This document shows, piece after piece, positions 7,158-15,188 of a DNA stretch of 19,537 nt. The DNA lies in NCBI GenBank assembly GCA_964655775.1, contig CAZZNQ010000077.1:1-19537 (forward strand), written 5' to 3'. The DNA is from CAZZNQ01 sp964655775. GTDB lineage: Bacteria > Planctomycetota > Brocadiia > SM23-32. How positions within the stretch are numbered: position 1 is the stretch's first letter; each line of letters begins with the position of its first letter. A program made the translations under genes and the position numbers. The notes beneath the pieces are model-generated. The model worked only from the letters and a program-made list of their open reading frames with translations. It searched no databases and had not been told where the DNA came from.

Positions 7158-8308
7158 CGCACCTCAAGCACTATTCTGCTCGGCAGTCCCGAGAGCCCAA
7201 ACCGGTTCGCCGCCACCACTTCCAGGCTGTTGGTCCCAGCGTGCAGCACCCACGCATCCGGGAGCCCGTCCACGTAGACGCCGTCGTCGATCCGGTACCG
7301 GTAGCCGGCGAAGTCCGGCATCGCGGTTTGTGCGGCCACCTCGATGCTCAGTTCCTGTCCCGGCGTCAGGGACAGATCGGCCTGGCACATCGGCCAGTAA
7401 GGTTCGTGCGCCGGATCGTCGGGGCACTTGCGCGTGTGGTAGGAGACGCCTTCGCACAGCGCGTCTTTCGTGATGAACATGGCCCCGTAATCCGGCCCGC
7501 CGTCCGCCGTGCGAGGCGTGTAGGCTATATAGAGGAACTTGCCGATGGAGTTCCCGTTGATGCCCAGATCGCCGAAGCCCGCATGGTGGGCCCTCTTGAT
7601 CGGCAGGTCGCTTACCGGATGACGTTCGCGTTCCGGACCGATGACAATCGTCAGGTCCTCGCCGTCGTTGTAGAACCACTCCTGGCGTATCTCGTAGGCA
7701 TTCAGAGGAACACCGTCCCGCTCAAAATAGACGTTCAGCGTCGGGTCGAGAACGATCCACTTGCGGTACTGGTTGGACCAGACCTCCAGTATCGAGTGCT
7801 CGCTCCCGTTGCCGTCGCTCTTCGCTCCCTTAAGGCCCACGGTACGCACTACGTAGCCCATGGACGCCAGCGCGGCCCTGTTGACGCGCGAGTAGTAGGC
7901 ACAGTTGAACGCCTTGCCATCGTCAATCGCCTGCAGGATCTCCAGGGCGGAGTTGACGCGCGCCCCCGGTGGTCCGAACCGCTTGAAGCGTTTGTAGGTC
8001 CAATCCATCAGCAGAACCTGCATGTCGAACTCGCTCCGCCCCGCTGAAACGACGTCGTCCAGTTTCTCCTGTCTACGCAGCGTGCGGAGTTCCTCGTCCT
8101 CGTAGCAGTCGAAACTGAAGCGCTCACTGTATTCGTTTACCACAACAGGCGTGATGTCCTTCTCGACCACGGTCACTTCGTGCCCGCCGAGAGCGAGGAC
8201 ATCCCCCACTGCGCGAGACTCCACGGCATCAGGATCGGCACCGGCCGCCGCTGAAAAGACAACAGATAGCGCCGTCAGAGCGGTGATGGAAGCACAAACC
8301 AACTGCAT
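7154..8308 (-). CDS. Secreted transglutaminase-like (cysteine protease fold) protein
   Basis: 384 aa with an N-terminal signal peptide (hydrophobic through about residue 22, likely cut near AAAG-AD). The central region carries the transglutaminase-like Cys-His-Asp triad: C136 (FNCAYYS), H171 (SEHSILEVW) and D188 (WIVLDPTLN), in the right order and spacing. This fold is used by bacterial peptidases and amidases as well as protein cross-linking enzymes; true cross-linking is not implied. The C-terminal third (about 290-384) looks like a beta-sandwich domain, ending in repeated beta strands (HAGTNSLEVVAANRFG). The ATG start has AGGAGAA 6 nt upstream. It is co-transcribed with the EamA transporter, whose start overlaps its stop. 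Probable role: hydrolysis of extracellular or cell-wall peptides. Confidence 0.82.
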   Translation of the reverse strand: MQLVCASITALTALSVVFSAAAGADPDAVESRAVGDVLALGGHEVTVVEKDITPVVVNEYSERFSFDCYEDEELRTLRRQEKLDDVVSAGRSEFDMQVLLMDWTYKRFKRFGPPGARVNSALEILQAIDDGKAFNCAYYSRVNRAALASMGYVVRTVGLKGAKSDGNGSEHSILEVWSNQYRKWIVLDPTLNVYFERDGVPLNAYEIRQEWFYNDGEDLTIVIGPERERHPVSDLPIKRAHHAGFGDLGINGNSIGKFLYIAYTPRTADGGPDYGAMFITKDALCEGVSYHTRKCPDDPAHEPYWPMCQADLSLTPGQELSIEVAAQTAMPDFAGYRYRIDDGVYVDGLPDAWVLHAGTNSLEVVAANRFGLSGLPSRIVLEVR

Positions 8309-8388
8309 ATGCTATTCTCCTATCCTCAAAGCCGAAACACCTTCGTTCAGACGATTCTACCGCATCTGCGAGCGACTGAAGAAGCGCA

Positions 8389-8856
8389 TCAGGCGTTCAG
8401 GCGCCAGATGGCGAAGTTGAGGGCCATTGCATACGCAACCCAAACCGCATACGGGACCAGCATGAGGCCCGCTGCCGGCGCCGCTCGCCAGAACAGCACC
8501 ATCGTCACCAGGATGGCCGCCAGGAGGCAGAGGCCCTCTGCGAGAGCCCAGCCCAGTTCGTGCAGTCCGAAGAAGAGCGGCGTCCAGGCCGCGTTCAGCA
8601 GGAGCTGGACCGCGAATGCCAGCAGCGGAAGGTATGCTTCCGGCCAGCCCAGCCTGCGGTAAACGAGGTATGCCGCCAATGCCATCAGGACGTACAAGGC
8701 GGTCCAGACCGGGCCGAAGAGCCAAGTGGGAGGCGTCCAGCCGGGCTTTTGCAGGCTTGCGTACCAGTCCGGCACCGCGTCCCGCGTTAACATGGTACCC
8801 GCGGCGATCCCGGCGAAACAGAACAGAATGGCAAGCACCAACACCGTACCGCGCAT
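8389..8856 (-). CDS. tspO: TspO/MBR family protein
   Basis: Inner-membrane protein with five predicted helices, 155 aa, normal for bacterial TspO. Hallmark residues are present: WYASLQKPGWTPP at 31-43, W51, the LNAAW motif at 87-91, and PYAVWVAYAMALN at 135-147 with W151. The family binds porphyrins and other hydrophobic ligands and has been linked to tetrapyrrole and stress control; the role in any given bacterium is mostly unsettled. The ATG start has GGGAG 7 nt upstream. It sits 53 nt after the alcohol dehydrogenase gene and 80 nt before the transglutaminase-like gene, all on the minus strand. Neighbours do not point to a tetrapyrrole pathway. Confidence 0.95.
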   Translation of the reverse strand: MRGTVLVLAILFCFAGIAAGTMLTRDAVPDWYASLQKPGWTPPTWLFGPVWTALYVLMALAAYLVYRRLGWPEAYLPLLAFAVQLLLNAAWTPLFFGLHELGWALAEGLCLLAAILVTMVLFWRAAPAAGLMLVPYAVWVAYAMALNFAIWRLNA

Positions 8857-8909
8857 GATCAGGCTCCCGTTCGGCCGCGTCGAGGTCTCTGTTTGAAGCA
8901 GCCGGTCGA

Positions 8910-9944
8910 CTACCCGAAACTCACCATTGTCTTGAGCGCCACGTTCTTGTTACCTGCCGCGAACGTGATCGCCTCCTCGACCTCCGGGAAGGCAAACTCG
9001 TGCGTGACCAGCGGGGCCGTGTCTATCTGGCCCGTCGCCAACAGGTTGATCGCCGGCTGGAAGCAGTTGGCGTATCGGAATACGCCCGTTATCAGCACCT
9101 CCTTGGCCTGCACCTTCTGGAATGGGATCTCGGCCTTCTCAGCCGCCATCCCCACCCACGCTATACGGCCGCCGGGGCGGACGATATCGATGCCCTGGCC
9201 CAGCGTCTGCTCTATGGCCACGCAGTCCAGAAGCACGTCACAGGAGTCGGCCAGCGTTTCCGTCACATTCTCCTCGGCCGCGTTCACCACCTGTGCCGCG
9301 CCCATCTCCAGGGCCGCCTCCAGCCGCATGGGAACCAGATCCACCGCCGTGACCTCTCCCGCCCCGGCCGCACGTGCCGCGCAGACGGCCATCAGGCCGA
9401 TGGGACCCGCGCCGAGGACGACCACGCTATCGCCGGGCTCCAGCCGCGCGAGCTTGACCGCCTGCATGCCAACAGCCAGCGGCTCGACGGTGGCCCCCAC
9501 GATGGTCGGCAGGTTTGCCGGGAGCTTGTAGGCAAAGTCGTCCGGCACCACGGCATACTCCTGGAAAAAGCCGTCGTGAGGCGGCGCGGACAGAAAGACC
9601 ACGTCGCGGCAGAGGTTGTAGCGCCCACTCAAGCAATACGCGCAGTGCCGGCATGGGATCCCGGGCTCCACGGCCACTCGGTCGCCGACGGCCAGCCGCC
9701 TTACACCCTCGCCGACGCCGGCGACCTCACCCGAGCACTCGTGGCCCAGAACGAGGGGCTCGCGGACGACGAAATCGCCTATCCTGCCCTTCTCGTAGAA
9801 ATGCACGTCGGAACCGCAGACGCCGCAGTACTTGACCCGTATCAGGACATCGTGCGGCCCGGGCTCCGGTACCGGCACCTCCCTTGTCTCAGACCGGCCG
9901 GTCTCCACCAGGTATACGGCCCGCATCATTCCCGTGTTGTGCAT
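8910..9944 (-). CDS. Zinc-dependent alcohol dehydrogenase, sorbitol/L-iditol dehydrogenase-like
   Basis: Cytoplasmic medium-chain dehydrogenase of 344 aa predicted to oxidise a polyol or secondary alcohol. The start is ATG at 9944, chosen for an AGGAGG 9 nt upstream; an in-frame extension of 20 codons to 10004 has no support. Catalytic zinc ligands: C43 (GVCGSD), H68 and E69 (LGHE) and E154 (VEPL). Structural zinc cysteines: C98, C101, C104 and C112. The Rossmann motif is GAGPIG (178-183), and an Asp (D202) at the end of the second strand favours NAD over NADP. The stretch GRIGDFVV-x-EPLVLGHE is close to sorbitol/xylitol dehydrogenases, hence the call; threonine dehydrogenase or butanediol dehydrogenase are alternatives. 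It is the first gene of the long minus-strand run, behind its own candidate promoter. Confidence 0.9.
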   Translation of the reverse strand: MHNTGMMRAVYLVETGRSETREVPVPEPGPHDVLIRVKYCGVCGSDVHFYEKGRIGDFVVREPLVLGHECSGEVAGVGEGVRRLAVGDRVAVEPGIPCRHCAYCLSGRYNLCRDVVFLSAPPHDGFFQEYAVVPDDFAYKLPANLPTIVGATVEPLAVGMQAVKLARLEPGDSVVVLGAGPIGLMAVCAARAAGAGEVTAVDLVPMRLEAALEMGAAQVVNAAEENVTETLADSCDVLLDCVAIEQTLGQGIDIVRPGGRIAWVGMAAEKAEIPFQKVQAKEVLITGVFRYANCFQPAINLLATGQIDTAPLVTHEFAFPEVEEAITFAAGNKNVALKTMVSFG

Positions 9945-9975
9945 GCTCTCCCTCCTGCGAGGAATCGTTCTTCGG

Positions 9976-10004
9976 AGTGTACGCCTCGTCGGCGATAAGC
10001 GCAA
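9976..10004 (-). promoter_or_regulatory. Candidate promoter for the polyol dehydrogenase gene
   Basis: On the minus strand TTGCGC (10004-9999) and TACACT (9981-9976) are 17 nt apart. This puts the transcription start near 9969, about 25 nt ahead of the ATG with its AGGAGG. The hexamers are imperfect. It overlaps the divergent control region shared with EF-G. Confidence 0.4.
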
Positions 10005-10037
10005 GGGGCTGCGCGTTCTTCGACCGCCGTTTCGCGC

Positions 10038-10066
10038 TTGATTTTCGGGGTCGGATCGCCTATTAT
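10038..10066 (+). promoter_or_regulatory. Sigma70-type promoter for EF-G
   Basis: TTGATT (10038-10043) and TATTAT (10061-10066) with a 17-nt spacer is the best promoter match in the window (4/6 and 5/6 to consensus). It sits in an AT-rich dip in otherwise GC-rich sequence. Transcription would begin near 10073, leaving a leader of about 160 nt before the EF-G start. Confidence 0.6.
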
Positions 10067-10109
10067 GTGTAGCTGCAATCCTGAAGTTTTTCTATCATCC
10101 GAGCAACGT

Positions 10110-10229
10110 CCGGTGGCGGTGTGCCGTTATGCACCGGGATGGGGGCGTGCAGTGACCGCACCGGAAGCTGCTGACCGCCGGTTCCGAAGTAAGAACCGTC
10201 TGCGTGAACCGTGCAGCATGAATGAGTGA
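10110..10229 (+). promoter_or_regulatory. EF-G leader: two hairpins and a three-codon mini-ORF
   Basis: Two inverted repeats lie in the predicted leader: CCGGTG (10110-10115) with CACCGG (10132-10137), and CGGTTC (10179-10184) with GAACCG (10193-10198). A short ATG-AAT-GAG-TGA frame (10218-10229) ends 3 nt before the EF-G ATG and in the same frame. No T-run follows the hairpins, so they are not standard terminators. A regulatory role is inferred only from position. Confidence 0.35.
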
Positions 10230-10232
10230 GAC

Positions 10233-12353
10233 ATGAGTACCTTGACCACAGAGCAAGACAGAGCATCGGACCTGAAGAAGGTCCGCAATATTGGCATCAT
10301 GGCGCACATAGACGCCGGCAAGACAACCGTTGCGGAGCGGATGCTCTACTACACGGGGCGCACGCACCGCCTGGGCGATGTCGATGACGGCAACACCACG
10401 ATGGACTGGATGGACCAGGAGCGCGAGCGGGGCATCACCATCGTCAGCGCCGCCACCACCACGTACTGGAAGGACCACCGTATCAACCTGATCGACACGC
10501 CCGGCCACGTGGACTTCACCGTGGAAGTCGAGCGGTCGCTGCGGGTGCTGGACGGCGTCATCGCTCTCTTCTGCGGCGTGGGCGGCGTTGAGCCGCAGTC
10601 CGAGGTCGTCTGGCGCCAGGCCGAGAAGTATGGTGTGCCCGGCATCGCGTTCGTGAACAAGCTGGACCGGGCCGGTGCGGACTTCTACCGGGTTATCGAC
10701 GAGATCTCTGAGCGCCTTCAGGCGCGACCCGTTCCCGTGGTGCTGCCCATCTACGACGGCAACGCCTTCGTGGGCATCGTCGACGTGATCGAGGAGAAGG
10801 CCGTCTACTACAGCGACGAGGACCTGGGGGCGACTTACCGCGAGGAGCCGATTCCGGACAAGATGCGCGGGGAGTTCGACAAGGCCCGCGAGAGGGTGGT
10901 GCAGGAAGCCAGCGAGTGGAACGAGGACCTCTTCGAGAAATACTGCCTGGACGAGCACATATCCGAGGGCGAACTGCGAGCCGCTCTCAGGGAGGCCACG
11001 CTGTCCGGCGAGATCGTCCCGGTGCTGTGCGGCTCGGCCCTCAAGAACAAGGGCGTGCAGCGCCTGATGGACGCCGTAGTGCACTACCTGCCCTCCCCCG
11101 CCGACCTACCGCCGGTGATCGGCTTCCACGGCGAGGACGACAACGTGCAGCGCACGCACACCAGTGACGAGCCGCTGGCCGCGCTCGCCTTCAAGGTCGT
11201 CACGGACCGGCACATGGGCAAGATGGTCTACCTGCGCGTGTACTCGGGCCACCTGGACGTGGGCAGCTACGTCTACAACGCAACCAAGGAGAAGCGTCAG
11301 CGCGTCGGCCGCCTGATGCAGATGCACGCCGACCGCCAGGAGAAACGCGACGTGCTCTACTGCGGCGAGATAGGCGTGGCCGTCGGCCTGAGCGACACCA
11401 CCACGGGCGACACGCTATGCTGCGAGGAGAACCCGATCATTCTGGAAGCTATCGAGTTCCCGGCGCCTGTGCTCTCGGTCAGCGTCAAGTCGCCCTCGAC
11501 GGCCGACCGGGACAAGCTGCTTGCCGCGCTGGGCCGACTCAGCGACGAGGATCCGACCTTCACCGTCACGCAGAACGTCGAGACCGACGAGACGGTGATA
11601 AGCGGCATGGGCGAACTGCATCTGGACGTTCTGATCGAGCGCCTCCGCCGCGAGTTCAAGGTGACGCCGGAGGTGGGTGAGCCCCAGGTGGCATACCGCG
11701 AGACCATGGACCGCCCCGCCGAAGTGAACTACAAGCACGTGAAGCAGACCGGTGGGCACGGCCAGTACGCGCACGTCGTGCTGGAGGTAACTCCCCTGCC
11801 GCCGGGCCACGGTTTTGAGTTCACAAACAGCATCACCGGCGGATCAATCCCCCGCGAATACATCCCGGCCGTCGAACAGGGCATCGTCGAGATGATGGCC
11901 GAAGGCGTGCTGATCGGGTCGCCCATCGTCGACCTGGCCGTGGACCTGGTGGACGGATCGAGCCACGACGTGGACTCGTCGGATCTGGCCTTCCGCACCT
12001 GTGCCCGCCATGCGTTCCGCGAGGCATATCTCAAGGGCAAGCCGAAGCTCCTGGAGCCCGTCTGCTCGGTCAACGTCTACGCCCCGGAGGAGTTCAGCGG
12101 GAACGTGACGGGCAGCCTGTGCTCGCGGCGGGGACGGATCACTTCGGTCGAGGTGAAGGCCGAGGGCGGCACGCAGCGAATCTGCGCGATGGTGCCGCTG
12201 GCCGCCATGTTCGGCTACGCCACCGAACTGCGCAGCCTGACCAGCGGACGCGGCAGCTTCGACATGCGGTTCGAGCGTTACGAGCCGGTGCCGGCGAACC
12301 TTGCGGAAGAGATCATCCGCCTCAAGCGCGAAGAGCGCGCGGCCACCGGCTGA
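10233..12353 (+). CDS. fusA: Translation elongation factor G (stand-alone copy)
   Basis: Cytoplasmic GTPase driving ribosomal translocation, 706 aa, full length. G motifs: AHIDAGKTT (24-32), ERGITI (65-70), DTPGH (88-92), NKLD (142-145) and GSALK (267-271). Domain II to V motifs follow in order, including GMGELHLDV, the domain IV loop KQTGGHGQYAHV and HDVDSSDLAF, and the domain V MFGYATELRSLTSGRG. An in-frame TGA at 10227-10229 makes the ATG at 10233 the first possible start; the SD is weak (GAGTGAG). No rpsL, rpsG or tuf is adjacent, unlike the usual str operon, and the phrase CGVGGVEPQSEVVWRQ resembles the extra EF-G copies found in planctomycetes and some other phyla. It may therefore be a paralog (translocation or recycling type). 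It is convergent with the glycosidase gene, 9 nt apart. Confidence 0.95.
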   Translation: MSTLTTEQDRASDLKKVRNIGIMAHIDAGKTTVAERMLYYTGRTHRLGDVDDGNTTMDWMDQERERGITIVSAATTTYWKDHRINLIDTPGHVDFTVEVERSLRVLDGVIALFCGVGGVEPQSEVVWRQAEKYGVPGIAFVNKLDRAGADFYRVIDEISERLQARPVPVVLPIYDGNAFVGIVDVIEEKAVYYSDEDLGATYREEPIPDKMRGEFDKARERVVQEASEWNEDLFEKYCLDEHISEGELRAALREATLSGEIVPVLCGSALKNKGVQRLMDAVVHYLPSPADLPPVIGFHGEDDNVQRTHTSDEPLAALAFKVVTDRHMGKMVYLRVYSGHLDVGSYVYNATKEKRQRVGRLMQMHADRQEKRDVLYCGEIGVAVGLSDTTTGDTLCCEENPIILEAIEFPAPVLSVSVKSPSTADRDKLLAALGRLSDEDPTFTVTQNVETDETVISGMGELHLDVLIERLRREFKVTPEVGEPQVAYRETMDRPAEVNYKHVKQTGGHGQYAHVVLEVTPLPPGHGFEFTNSITGGSIPREYIPAVEQGIVEMMAEGVLIGSPIVDLAVDLVDGSSHDVDSSDLAFRTCARHAFREAYLKGKPKLLEPVCSVNVYAPEEFSGNVTGSLCSRRGRITSVEVKAEGGTQRICAMVPLAAMFGYATELRSLTSGRGSFDMRFERYEPVPANLAEEIIRLKREERAATG

Positions 12354-12362
12354 CACTGCGCC

Positions 12363-15185
12363 CTACCGCGTTACCTTCAGGGCCAGATCGGTCGCGACGG
12401 CAGGCAGCCTGATGGAGAGAGTGCCTTCGCGCGCCTGCGTCTCGGCGTGCGCGACAATGGTTCCCTTCGTAGTGTCCCATAACTCAACGCGCCACCGGCC
12501 GTCCGCGAAGCCACCGAGTCGCAGGACCGTGGGGCTCACGAGCGGCACGGCGTTCCCCTCGCGGACGTTGTACCAGGTGTGCGCTCGATTCTGCACCCAG
12601 ATCAGGGCCCTGTCCTCGGCCGTCAGGCCCAACACGCGGAGCGGCGGCGCTTCGTTCGTTACGTAGTCGCCGACCACGTACCGGGCAATGCGCACCCAGT
12701 CCTTGCCGCGGTTGCTCAGCTCGATGGTATGGTGCCCGGCCGGCAGGTCGATGCTGAATGCCTCGTCGTAGCGCGTCTGCCAGATGTTCCACTCCGGCTG
12801 CCATTCGCTCTCCTTGCCCAGTCCGCGTTCAGCAGGCAGCCTCACCGTGCGCACCAGGCGGCCGTCCAGCACGAAGTCCAGCACTCCGCCGGCGCTCACC
12901 GTACCCACGACTACGCTGAAACGGCTCGCCCTCGGGCAGTCCACCTCGAACACAAACGACGAACGCAGGTTCTGGTGGGCCATGCCGTGCAGCAAATTCG
13001 GCAACTCGGTGAGATTCTCCACCGTGCCGTCCTGCTGCACGACGAAGCGTGTGCCTTCCGGGACCGGCTCCGTCCAACTGCTCTTCAGCCCGCTGAACGC
13101 GACGTCGCTGTAGAGAACCTGCGCTGGAGGGGTGAGGTATTCGAGCGACTCGACGTCCACCGTGTCCCACTCTCGGTCGGCGAGCGGTTCGCCGCGCACG
13201 AAACCGGCGATCCCTGTGAAGACCCTGTACAGGCCCAGCGCGTCGATGTAGTGCTCGTGCCACCAACTCACCGGCACCGAAGCCGAACCGGAGGTCAGCG
13301 CTGCCCAGTTGCCGTTGTGCAGATGGACGCCGGCCGGGTCGATCAGTTCTGTGCCGCCGCCGGACTGCACACCGTACTCGCCGAACACGTGCGTCTTGTG
13401 GGGGTAGTCACGCAGCTTCTGCCGGCAGATGCCGGCCACGTCTGCGGCCATGTCCGCCCACATGCTGTTGGCATAGTAGTGGCTCTGGATGAAGTCCATC
13501 TCCGGCAATTCCCATAGCTCGGGCCAGCCCTCGGTTGTCCACAGACTCGACGTGATCGGGTGGCCGTACGGGTCCATGTCCCTCAGCACTCGCGCCATCA
13601 CCGCATGCCACTCCGCCACCACATCGCGATCCTCCTGGGCGCCGGGCCAGCCTTCCATCTCGTTGCCGAACTCCCAGCAGAGCACGTTCGGGTAACAGCC
13701 CCACCGGGCGACAACGTAACGCAGACGCCTCCGATAGAGCGCCTGGGCCCGCGCGTCCGTGAAGAAGTCCATTGGTTCCGAACACGGGCCGCCCCGAGCA
13801 GCATTGTACGGATTACGCGTCCAGGCATCCCGGAAGTCCTGGTGGGTATCGAGGCAGATCATCAGGTAGATGCCGTGTTCGGCGGCGAGCCGGATGGCAC
13901 GATCCAGACGCCATGCCTCTTCGAGCCGGTAGCTGCCCACGGGCAGTCCCCATTCCAGGCCAAGCGCGCGCGACCACATCCAGAACCGCGTGTAGTTCTC
14001 GCCGCCGGCCGCCATCCGCGAGAAGACGGTGTCCAGATCGCCGCTGTACGTAGTGACGTTATGACCGATCAGGAACAGGCTCTCGCCGCTGTCCAGCCGG
14101 AAATAAGTCGGACCGCCCCCGGTCCGCGTGCCAAGCCGCGCGAACCCCTTTGTTTCCGAACCGACGCACCGGAACTCAGTCTTTGAAGACGCTTCCTGGC
14201 CGCTGCGGTCCCGCACCTGAAACGTGGCCTGGTACCGGCCGAATTCGCGCGGCGTATACCGGACCTTCCAACTCGGCCCGCCGTCCGTCGAGAGGAGTTC
14301 GTGCCCGTCGTCGTACTCCGCCTGGAATCCCTGGTAGTAGAAGCCCGGGACATGCTCCGTGGCGCCGGAGGGCGTCCGGAACGTTGCGTCCACTGCAATC
14401 TGCTCCGGGTCGAAGGGGTTCTCATAGCTGGCGACCAGATCCAGCGTGAACTCGACAGGCTCAAACCTCCCGGCCACCTCGCGGTCAGCCCGAACGCCTC
14501 GCAGACTCAGAGCACTCTCCTGGGATGGAGCCTGCCATCCGGATGAAGCTTGAACGGCAGGCACGATGCTAAGTGACAGTGCCGCACGGCCGTTCTCGGC
14601 CATGTCCCTCGGCACGAGGCGAACGCGCAACGACGGATTGGTGCCGTCGTCGAACTGAAGACTGAAGGTTGTCACCCGCTCGGAGCTGATCTCCAGGGCT
14701 TCTGTGGCCGACAGGTTCACGGTGCAGCCGCGAGCGCTGAACTCGAACGCCCCGTCCGTCGTTCGCGGAGGGCCGTGCGTGCCCACAATGGACAGCCCCG
14801 CGTAGTCGGAATGCGGAAGGTAGAAACAAAGGAATATACCCGAGGTCAGCCTCATGGGGCCGTCTCGACTGAACTCGTAATCCACGTCGACCGACTCGCC
14901 CCCGCCCCCCACCGCCTGGGTGAGCTTGATCCGGCCCGCACCGTCGTCCGGCTTCTTTGTGAACACTCCGGACCAGTGCCCGGGCGAATCTTCCCGCAGA
15001 TCCTGAGCCCGCCGCCACTGCCACTTGTCGTACCAGAGGAACAGGTGACTGACCACGTCCGCCTTGCCCGGCACGCGGACAACCACTCGGCCATCGCCCC
15101 GGACCGCTATGCTGCTTCGCTGCCCCGGGTCCGCCCCAGGCAGAGCCGCCATCAGTGTCATGAGGAGGACAAGGCCGTCGACCAT
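12363..15185 (-). CDS. Secreted GH5-like glycoside hydrolase with DUF5060-type domain
   Basis: 940 aa, predicted secreted enzyme acting on a glycan; short signal peptide (about residues 4-17, cut near PGADPG). An N-terminal beta-rich region of about 220 residues is followed by a DUF5060-like sandwich (about 240-325: ENPFDPEQIAVDATFRTPSG, GFYYQGF, WKVRYTPREFG). A TIM-barrel follows (about 355-680) with the clan GH-A signature: acid/base E509 in CWEFGNEMEGW and probable nucleophile E603 in VFGEYGVQ. The C-terminal 200 residues look like a carbohydrate-binding sandwich (LPAGHHTIELSNRGKDWVR). The ATG start has GGAG 6 nt upstream and lies 3 nt after the UroD-family stop, so the genes are co-transcribed. 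The substrate cannot be named; beta-mannan, beta-glucan or similar are typical for the clan. Confidence 0.88.
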   Translation of the reverse strand: MVDGLVLLMTLMAALPGADPGQRSSIAVRGDGRVVVRVPGKADVVSHLFLWYDKWQWRRAQDLREDSPGHWSGVFTKKPDDGAGRIKLTQAVGGGGESVDVDYEFSRDGPMRLTSGIFLCFYLPHSDYAGLSIVGTHGPPRTTDGAFEFSARGCTVNLSATEALEISSERVTTFSLQFDDGTNPSLRVRLVPRDMAENGRAALSLSIVPAVQASSGWQAPSQESALSLRGVRADREVAGRFEPVEFTLDLVASYENPFDPEQIAVDATFRTPSGATEHVPGFYYQGFQAEYDDGHELLSTDGGPSWKVRYTPREFGRYQATFQVRDRSGQEASSKTEFRCVGSETKGFARLGTRTGGGPTYFRLDSGESLFLIGHNVTTYSGDLDTVFSRMAAGGENYTRFWMWSRALGLEWGLPVGSYRLEEAWRLDRAIRLAAEHGIYLMICLDTHQDFRDAWTRNPYNAARGGPCSEPMDFFTDARAQALYRRRLRYVVARWGCYPNVLCWEFGNEMEGWPGAQEDRDVVAEWHAVMARVLRDMDPYGHPITSSLWTTEGWPELWELPEMDFIQSHYYANSMWADMAADVAGICRQKLRDYPHKTHVFGEYGVQSGGGTELIDPAGVHLHNGNWAALTSGSASVPVSWWHEHYIDALGLYRVFTGIAGFVRGEPLADREWDTVDVESLEYLTPPAQVLYSDVAFSGLKSSWTEPVPEGTRFVVQQDGTVENLTELPNLLHGMAHQNLRSSFVFEVDCPRASRFSVVVGTVSAGGVLDFVLDGRLVRTVRLPAERGLGKESEWQPEWNIWQTRYDEAFSIDLPAGHHTIELSNRGKDWVRIARYVVGDYVTNEAPPLRVLGLTAEDRALIWVQNRAHTWYNVREGNAVPLVSPTVLRLGGFADGRWRVELWDTTKGTIVAHAETQAREGTLSIRLPAVATDLALKVTR

Positions 15186-15188
15186 ACC

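Noticed and set aside
10038..10229. A 63-codon frame upstream of EF-G
   Set aside because: Its start overlaps the EF-G promoter -35/-10 region, it has no SD and no protein-like pattern; only its last three codons are noted as a possible mini-ORF.
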